Origin: an uncultured Erysipelotrichaceae bacterium
GTDB lineage: Bacteria; Bacillota_I; Bacilli_A; RF39; UBA660
DNA length: 9,701 bases
Assembly (NCBI GenBank): GCA_902772675.1
Contig: CACYBN010000033.1
Coordinates: forward strand, 1-9,701
Direction of reading: 5' to 3'
Position 1 is the stretch's first letter. Every line of letters starts with the position of its first letter. Shown here piece by piece: positions 1 through 5,593 of the stretch. The notes under the pieces were generated by a model. It was given only the letters and a program-made list of their open reading frames with translations, made no database searches and had not been told where the DNA came from. The position numbers and the translations under genes were made by a program.

Positions 1-2622
1 GGAAAAGATAGTGCTGGAGTAGAAGGATGTAATAAAAAAATATCTTTAGATAATAAAACTTACTATGTACATAATGTAATATCAAAAACAGGTGTTAGTT
101 ATAATTTTTATATTAAAGTCAAAGAAAATGAAAATGAAACTTTAACTACAATAGATTCTATCGAAGGATTAGATAAATATTCTGATACAGAAATAGAAAT
201 AACTGTAAAAGCTACTAATACAAGTAGTCCATTATATTACTCAATAGATAATGGAGTAACTTTTCAAGAAAGTAATACTTTTAAAATAAATAAGAATGGA
301 AGATATTATCTTGTAGTTAAAGATAAATATGATAATATGACTCCTACTAAAGAAATAGAAATAAATAATATTTTATCAAATGTAGATTCTGCTTTATATA
401 TATCATCATCTAGCAGTAGTGAAGTTACTTTAAAAGATATAAGTACTAGTGAATTAGAATATTCTTGGAATGGTGGTAGTTTTTCTAAAAATAATACTTA
501 TAAAGTAACATCTCCAGGAACTTTTAGAGTAGTAGAAAAAGATAAAAGTGGTAGATCTTTCGATAAAACAATAGTGGTAAAAAATAGTGATTTTACTAAT
601 AAAAATAGATATTCAGTAACAATTTATAATAATGGAAATAATATAAGTGATAATTATTTAGTATGTACTGATAATGGATCGGGATGTGTTGTAACATTAC
701 CTGAATTTAGTAAAGACGGTTATGATGTAGTAGGTTATTCTACTGATAAAGATGGTAAGAAAATAAAATATTCTAGTGGAGAAAAGATTACTTTAACTAA
801 AGATATTAAATTATATGCAAATACTAAGAAAAATGTTACTGTAACTTTTGATTCTAATGGTAATAGTATATCTACTAATAATTTATCATGTACTAAATAT
901 AATGATTCATATTGTCTTGTTGATGCTCCTAAAATTACTAGTAGTGGTTCTAAAATAATTGGATGGAATACAGATAAGACTTTAGTAACAGCTTTATATA
1001 CAGAAGGTTCTAAAATAAAAGTATATGAAGATATGACTTTATATGCATTATCTTATACTCCTTTAGAAGTAAGTTTTGATGATAATGGTGCAGATGAAAT
1101 AGGTACTACTAAAATAAATTGTAAATATTTAACTGGTAGTGAAGGTTGTAAGATTGTTATGCCATCTATTACAAGAAAAGATAGTAATATTTTAGGGTGG
1201 GATATTAATCAAGATAATAAAACTGCAGCATATAAAGTATCAGATAGTATTTTTGTTAAAGAAAATCTTAAATATTATGCAATAACTAGAAAAGATGTAA
1301 CTATTTCTTTTGAAGCAAATGGTGCTAAAATATCTAAAAATACTGTTAAATGTAGTTATTATAATAAAGAAAAGAACTGTAATATAGTAACACCAAATAT
1401 AAGTAGAAATTATGCTACTATATATGGATTTGATACTAGTAAAGATTCTCATACTGCTAGTATTAAAGCTAATTCCACAATATCTGTAGATAAAAATATG
1501 AATTATTATGCAATTACTTCTAAAACAGTAGTAGCTTCTTTTATATCAAATGGAGCATCTAGTATTTCTTCATCTTCTGATAGTTGTACTTATTACAATT
1601 CTAGTACTAGTTGTAAGATAACTACTCCTAGTATTACTAGAAGCGGATGGAAAGTAGTAGGATGGGGTACTTCAAATAAAGCTACTAAGAAGGTTGTAGA
1701 TGTAGATAGTTCATATTCTGTTAAAGATAGTATGAATTTATATGCAATAACATCTAAGTCAGTAAAAGTAACTTTTAAAACATACAGTGCTGATAATTTA
1801 TTTGGATGTAGTACTGTAGAAAGTGGAGGATGTAGTTCAACATGTACTATTTATAATACAAATTCTAGTTGTAGTGTAACTCCTCCATATATTGTAAGTA
1901 GAGGTAATGAAGTACAATTATTTTCTACTAGTACAGATACAAATTCTAAATCAGGATATGTTCCAGGAATACCAATGAATGTTAAAAGCAATCTTACTCT
2001 TTATGCAATAGTAAGAAATGATTATAGAAAGAGTACTTTCTCTATTAAAAGTACAAAGACTTTAGGACATGTAGTTATAGAAACAGAAAGTGGATGTGGA
2101 AATACAGTAAGTGATAATTATAATAATTATGTTACTAGATTCTATAATAAGGCTCCATATGTATTTACTGCATCTAAAATGAATTTTGTCGGTAGTACAA
2201 ATTATATCAAAACATGGGGATCAGATTCTGCTGGTATGACATATGGTAGATCAGTTGGATATCGTGGGATAGATATTCAATGTCCTAGTAGTTATAGCGA
2301 TTATTATTTAAAAACAATAGTACATGAAATGACTCATGCTTGGGATAGTTATTTCTATGCTAAAACTGGTCAATACCTAAGTGGTAAGAGTGATGTTCAA
2401 GCTTTATTAAATAAATATAAAAAGTCTAGTAAGAAACCTTTAAGAGATTATTCTTATTCTAGTCAATTTGAATTTGTTGCAGATATGTATGCATGGTATT
2501 ACTTCATATATATAGATCCAACATATCAACCAGCAGTAGTAAGAAGTAATACATATTATCCTAGCGATATGAAAAAAGTTATGGAAAAATATATTTCTAT
2601 AGCGAAGAATGGATATAAGTAG
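1..2622 (+). CDS. Secreted-type InlB-repeat protein with C-terminal lethal-factor-like zinc metalloprotease domain (5' partial)
   Basis: The frame is open from base 1 with no stop, so the 5' end, with any signal peptide, lies outside the window; 873 codons are visible. Residue numbers count from base 1. Residues 1-200 look like Ser/Thr/Asn-rich Ig-like beta modules (for example 'YYSIDNG' and 'YSWNGG' followed by 'NGRYYLVVKD'- and 'PGTFRVVEKD'-type strands). Residues 204-671 form six repeats of the InlB B-repeat/Flg_new type ('VTFDSNG', 'GWNTDK', 'LYAIT' landmarks), each with a Cys pair. Residues 672-873 form a metalloprotease domain with HEMTH at 775-779 and FEFVAD around Glu824. The ATG at 337 is internal. 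The composition and cysteine pairs suggest an extracellular or surface protein. No C-terminal LPxTG motif or membrane anchor is seen. The protease assignment is strong; substrate and targeting are unknown. Transcription appears to end right after the stop. Confidence 0.85.
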   Translation, partial: GKDSAGVEGCNKKISLDNKTYYVHNVISKTGVSYNFYIKVKENENETLTTIDSIEGLDKYSDTEIEITVKATNTSSPLYYSIDNGVTFQESNTFKINKNGRYYLVVKDKYDNMTPTKEIEINNILSNVDSALYISSSSSSEVTLKDISTSELEYSWNGGSFSKNNTYKVTSPGTFRVVEKDKSGRSFDKTIVVKNSDFTNKNRYSVTIYNNGNNISDNYLVCTDNGSGCVVTLPEFSKDGYDVVGYSTDKDGKKIKYSSGEKITLTKDIKLYANTKKNVTVTFDSNGNSISTNNLSCTKYNDSYCLVDAPKITSSGSKIIGWNTDKTLVTALYTEGSKIKVYEDMTLYALSYTPLEVSFDDNGADEIGTTKINCKYLTGSEGCKIVMPSITRKDSNILGWDINQDNKTAAYKVSDSIFVKENLKYYAITRKDVTISFEANGAKISKNTVKCSYYNKEKNCNIVTPNISRNYATIYGFDTSKDSHTASIKANSTISVDKNMNYYAITSKTVVASFISNGASSISSSSDSCTYYNSSTSCKITTPSITRSGWKVVGWGTSNKATKKVVDVDSSYSVKDSMNLYAITSKSVKVTFKTYSADNLFGCSTVESGGCSSTCTIYNTNSSCSVTPPYIVSRGNEVQLFSTSTDTNSKSGYVPGIPMNVKSNLTLYAIVRNDYRKSTFSIKSTKTLGHVVIETESGCGNTVSDNYNNYVTRFYNKAPYVFTASKMNFVGSTNYIKTWGSDSAGMTYGRSVGYRGIDIQCPSSYSDYYLKTIVHEMTHAWDSYFYAKTGQYLSGKSDVQALLNKYKKSSKKPLRDYSYSSQFEFVADMYAWYYFIYIDPTYQPAVVRSNTYYPSDMKKVMEKYISIAKNGYK
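610..2013 (+). repeat. Six tandem InlB/Flg_new-like protein repeats with Cys pairs
   Basis: Approximate units are 610-828, 829-1059, 1060-1290, 1291-1521, 1522-1755 and 1756-2013, giving 73, 77, 77, 77, 78 and 86 residues. Each starts with a VTF/VSF/VTI-type strand plus 'NG', carries a Cys pair, then a Pro-Ser/Lys-Ile-Thr-like strand, a 'V/I-GW-x-T/D' core and ends with 'LYAIT' or a variant. The landmarks match the Listeria-Bacteroides (InlB B-repeat, Flg_new) family of extracellular proteins. The last unit is longer and has extra cysteines. The DNA copies have diverged, so this is an old protein-level array rather than a recent DNA duplication. Confidence 0.8.
2323..2472 (+). other. Zinc-binding and catalytic residues of M34-like metalloprotease domain
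   Basis: The codons for His775-Glu776-x-x-His779 begin at 2323, Tyr817 is at 2449-2451 and Glu824 at 2470-2472. From the second His, Tyr is at +38 and Glu at +45. Anthrax lethal factor has His686, Glu687, His690, Tyr728 and Glu735, which is the same spacing. The context after the third ligand, 'EFVADMY', resembles the lethal factor 'EFFAEAF'. The same fold includes the clostridial Pro-Pro endopeptidases. All catalytic residues expected for a gluzincin of this family are present, so the domain is predicted to be active. The substrate cannot be read from the sequence. Confidence 0.8.
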
Positions 2623-2650
2623 AAGATATTAAAAAAATATCTTCTTTTTT
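2621..2650 (+). terminator. Rho-independent terminator of the metalloprotease gene
   Basis: A perfect 10-bp inverted repeat (AGAAGATATT at 2621-2630 and AATATCTTCT at 2636-2645) has a 5-nt A loop and runs into a T tract ending at 2650. The 5' arm begins within the TAG stop codon (2620-2622). The stem is A+T-rich, as expected in this genome. Confidence 0.85.
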
Positions 2651-2670
2651 ATAGAATTTTACTTTTTATT

Positions 2671-2694
2671 ATTGTATAATTATATTGTTATAGT
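2671..2694 (+). promoter_or_regulatory. Candidate promoter for the two-gene operon
   Basis: Two overlapping -10 candidates lie between the terminator and the next gene: a consensus TATAAT at 2675-2680, and an extended -10 form, TG-T-TATAGT, at 2686-2694. Neither has a convincing -35 at 16-18 bp. The first would give a leader of about 36 nt, the second about 22 nt. The choice between them cannot be made from sequence alone. Confidence 0.5.
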
Positions 2695-2711
2695 AGGGGT
2701 ATAGAATAAAA

Positions 2712-2718
2712 AGGGAGG
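2712..2718 (+). promoter_or_regulatory. Strong Shine-Dalgarno site
   Basis: AGGGAGG lies 4 nt before the ATG at 2723 and 7 nt before a second in-frame ATG at 2726. The longer spacing is more usual, so translation may begin at the second Met, changing the protein by one residue. Confidence 0.75.
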
Positions 2719-2722
2719 ACAT

Positions 2723-5593
2723 ATGATGAATACTGAAAATAATTTCATATTAAAAGTTCATATGCAAGACAAAAAATTAGTAGAAGTTTTCTTAAATAAA
2801 GATAGAAGATGTTTTGTTTTCGAAGATGATGATTGTGTTGCTGATTTAGTATTGCCTGAATTTAAGATTACTAGTTTAAAAATGTTGTTTAATAATGTAA
2901 GTGATACTAAAGAAAACAATGACTACTACGCTCTATTTTATGAAGATAAAGATGCAATTAAGGAATATGATAAAAATAAAGTAAACTTAGTTAAAGATAT
3001 GGTTACTAATATTTCAGTTGCAGATTTTTTAGAATACCTTGATAGAGTAAATATAAATGAATATTACGTAGATAATATTGTAGATAAATATAATTCTGTT
3101 ATCCCTGAAGAAGTAAAAAGACTTATATCTTATACAACTAATGGAGTAAAACTAGATGATAAAAGAGATATTCATATATTAAGTCATGATGAAATAATGA
3201 ATACTGATAAAAAGTTTGTTAGTAATAGATTTATTCCTATTTTTAAAATTTATAGTACTTATGTAGGGTATGATTTAAAAGAAGGAAAATATGTTGAATA
3301 TTCAAATGGAGAAAAAGTAAAAATTGAAACTGAACTTGAAAGTCTTCTTGTAAAAGGAGATAAACAAGAAAAGAAAAAAGATTCTTTAAAAGATCATGTT
3401 GATAAAGAAGAATTCTTATTTGAAATTGAACCTCCAACTGAAATGAATGAAAGTAAATTTGAAAAAATTGAAGAACCAAAAGAAAAAACTCCTAAAGAGA
3501 AAGAAGTTAAACAAGAAATATCTGATGCTAAATTACAAGAAGAAGTAGAAGAAGCTAAGAAATATATTGATTTACAATTTGATAGATTAAATACTCAAGT
3601 TGAGAAAGTAGATGTAGGTGGAGATAAGAAAACAGATACTTATGAACTTGCAGAAAAAGAAAAATATTCAAATAAATATTCTATCAATATGGATGAAGTA
3701 TTTAGAGATCTAGATTTACGTCTAAAAGAAAAATATATAGAAAAAGTTAATCTAGAAGATATCAAATTAAAAGATTATACTCAAAAAGATTTAGATATGA
3801 TGAAAGAATCTATTCTAAGTAAGATTGATGAAGTAGAAGCATTAAATAATCTAGAAGTAAAAGTTGAAAGCAACGACTTAGATGAAGATAATGAAGTAGA
3901 TACTTATAATCTAGAACATGAAAGTGAATATGATAATAAATATGCTTTAGATTTAACTGATATTGATTTAGAAGTTGTTGATAAAAAAGAAAAAACAGAT
4001 AAATATAAGATGGATTTAGATGAGATAATTGCTGGTAAAGTAAAAATTAAACATACTAAACCAATTAATAAAGAACAATCTCATTATGAAAGAAAAGAAT
4101 ATATTACTAATCCTGATATTAAATTATCTATTGAAGACTTAATGAAAGCACCTAAGATAGATAAAAAAGCTGATACTAAACCAAAAGAAGGAACTCTTGA
4201 TAGTATTAAGACTTTTGTAGTAAATGAAGATGAAATAAAAGAAATATCTACTTTAAATAGTGAAGTTAATAAAGAAAATTCTAATGATTTCAATACAGTA
4301 ATTGAATATAACAAAGCTGATAGAAATGAAATTAAAAATGAAATAATTAAATCATTAGAAAAATTAGAAGCACAAGAAAAAAATGAAAAATTAGAAATAT
4401 CTAAACTAGTAAAAGATTCTTTATTAAATAGTATTAGTAATTACAGAATTAATTTTAATGATACTCAAAAATTAGTAGTAGAACATCTACCTTATTATAA
4501 AAATGATTTCTCATTTGGAATAGTTCAAATACCAGATGTTGAAGTAGATAAAATTACAATGTTACCTGATGATACTCTTGACTTTGATAAGTTTAAAGTA
4601 TCTATTAAAGAACTATCAAATAAAGGAGTAGACTTAGTAGTAACTAAAGCAACAAACATTGTTGATAAAGATGGTAAGAGTATTAAAAGAGGTGCTCATC
4701 TAAAACTAAATCTTGATAATGAAATCAATTTAAGATATCAAGAACATAACGCTATGGAAACATGGACTATCAGAATGGAAAAGAGTACATTTACTCCAGA
4801 ATTCCGTAATATTGAATATCAAAAATTGATGAATGCTATTAAAGAAAACACTCCATATGATGATTTACAAAATGTTGAAAAATATGAAGCACAAAAATCA
4901 ATTATGTTATTTATAGACTTTGTAATGAGAGATAATGATACAGATAAACTAAAAGAATTATATGATATTATTATTAACAATCCTGAAGATTATGAAGAAT
5001 ATATAACTAAATATAATGTTGATAAAGCTCATAAAGATAAAGATTATTTACCATCATATGAATCTAAAAAAGATTTCCAAATTAAATATAATTATGTCAT
5101 GGGATTAATAGATGCAGGTTGGTTAGATTATCCAAGATATATATTTAGATCATTTGATTATTTAACTAGAGATAGATTGCTAGAAGAATATCTAGAAGAA
5201 TTAGAATCATCTATTAAAGAAAATGACTTCAATGATTATTTAACAAAACTATTTAAGAAATATGAAATGTTTACTAACTTAGATAGTGTAGGAAAAGATA
5301 ATTTAAAGAAATGTTTAAATTACTTATCTCTTGCTTTTAAATATCATCCATATTTTGGAGAAGAAGCAAAGTATAAAATTGAAAAATCTTTAATGATAGG
5401 TGTTGAACAAGAAGAAATGGCTTTACTTTTATCTAAATTATGTCGTAGAGGAATAAAAGATTATGCAGCATTTAGAGAATATGATCAAAATATGAAAGAA
5501 GCTTATCGTGTAGGTGAATTAAAATATCCACGCTATTCAGAAAACTTTGGAATTGAAGATTTAAGAGATGGTGGTGAATATGATGAATTCTAA
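2723..5593 (+). CDS. Uncharacterised 956-residue charged protein with NKY-type motif repeats
   Basis: I do not recognise a family. There is no signal peptide or hydrophobic membrane stretch, so it is probably cytoplasmic. Three zones are visible. Residues 1 to about 205 look globular, mixed alpha/beta, with aromatic residues. Residues about 206-530 are a Lys/Glu-rich linker holding three copies of the NKY motif (at 317, 405 and 426), with a related 'DTYxL' stretch 12-13 residues before each of the first two. Residues about 530-956 look globular, with a beta-like part ('DFSFGIVQIPDVEVDKI', 'HLKLNLDNEINLRY') and then a mainly helical part to the end. A strong Shine-Dalgarno sets the start (2723 or 2726). 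The stop lies inside the next gene, which carries the same motif, so the two are very likely co-translated and act together. The function is unknown; a scaffold or adaptor role is inference. Confidence 0.85.
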   Translation: MMNTENNFILKVHMQDKKLVEVFLNKDRRCFVFEDDDCVADLVLPEFKITSLKMLFNNVSDTKENNDYYALFYEDKDAIKEYDKNKVNLVKDMVTNISVADFLEYLDRVNINEYYVDNIVDKYNSVIPEEVKRLISYTTNGVKLDDKRDIHILSHDEIMNTDKKFVSNRFIPIFKIYSTYVGYDLKEGKYVEYSNGEKVKIETELESLLVKGDKQEKKKDSLKDHVDKEEFLFEIEPPTEMNESKFEKIEEPKEKTPKEKEVKQEISDAKLQEEVEEAKKYIDLQFDRLNTQVEKVDVGGDKKTDTYELAEKEKYSNKYSINMDEVFRDLDLRLKEKYIEKVNLEDIKLKDYTQKDLDMMKESILSKIDEVEALNNLEVKVESNDLDEDNEVDTYNLEHESEYDNKYALDLTDIDLEVVDKKEKTDKYKMDLDEIIAGKVKIKHTKPINKEQSHYERKEYITNPDIKLSIEDLMKAPKIDKKADTKPKEGTLDSIKTFVVNEDEIKEISTLNSEVNKENSNDFNTVIEYNKADRNEIKNEIIKSLEKLEAQEKNEKLEISKLVKDSLLNSISNYRINFNDTQKLVVEHLPYYKNDFSFGIVQIPDVEVDKITMLPDDTLDFDKFKVSIKELSNKGVDLVVTKATNIVDKDGKSIKRGAHLKLNLDNEINLRYQEHNAMETWTIRMEKSTFTPEFRNIEYQKLMNAIKENTPYDDLQNVEKYEAQKSIMLFIDFVMRDNDTDKLKELYDIIINNPEDYEEYITKYNVDKAHKDKDYLPSYESKKDFQIKYNYVMGLIDAGWLDYPRYIFRSFDYLTRDRLLEEYLEELESSIKENDFNDYLTKLFKKYEMFTNLDSVGKDNLKKCLNYLSLAFKYHPYFGEEAKYKIEKSLMIGVEQEEMALLLSKLCRRGIKDYAAFREYDQNMKEAYRVGELKYPRYSENFGIEDLRDGGEYDEF
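3671..4051 (+). repeat. NKY-motif array in the first operon protein (three copies)
   Basis: Copies begin at 3671 (NKYSINMDEVF, then DLDLRLKEK), 3935 (NKYALDLTDIDLEV) and 3998 (DKYKMDLDEI, then KVKIK). The shared pattern is [N/D]KY, any residue, a hydrophobic, [D/N], a hydrophobic, then a second hydrophobic/Lys block after about 8 residues. The motifs sit as islands in an otherwise Lys/Glu-rich region, which is what short linear binding motifs look like. Confidence 0.65.
5570..5577 (+). promoter_or_regulatory. Shine-Dalgarno-like site within the upstream gene
   Basis: GGTGGTGA sits inside the last codons of the upstream gene. It lies 2 nt before the ATG at 5580 and 5 nt before the ATG at 5583. 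It resembles the GGTGAT sites used by the two genes at the end of the window, which match the 3' half of the full AGGAGGTGAT consensus. It favours 5580 or 5583 over the earlier ATG at 5568. Confidence 0.5.

Noticed and set aside
337..339. ATG at 337 as the start of the metalloprotease gene
   Set aside because: The frame is open from base 1 with similar Ig-like coding sequence before this ATG, and there is no Shine-Dalgarno; it is an internal Met.
610..2013. CRISPR-like or recent DNA tandem repeat
   Set aside because: Periodicity is only at the protein level with diverged DNA, and the frame is continuous; no short identical repeats with unique spacers are seen anywhere in the window.
2623..2722. 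Riboswitch or small RNA in the largest intergenic gap
   Set aside because: The 100-nt gap is filled by a terminator, promoter candidates and a Shine-Dalgarno; no conserved aptamer-like structure was recognised.
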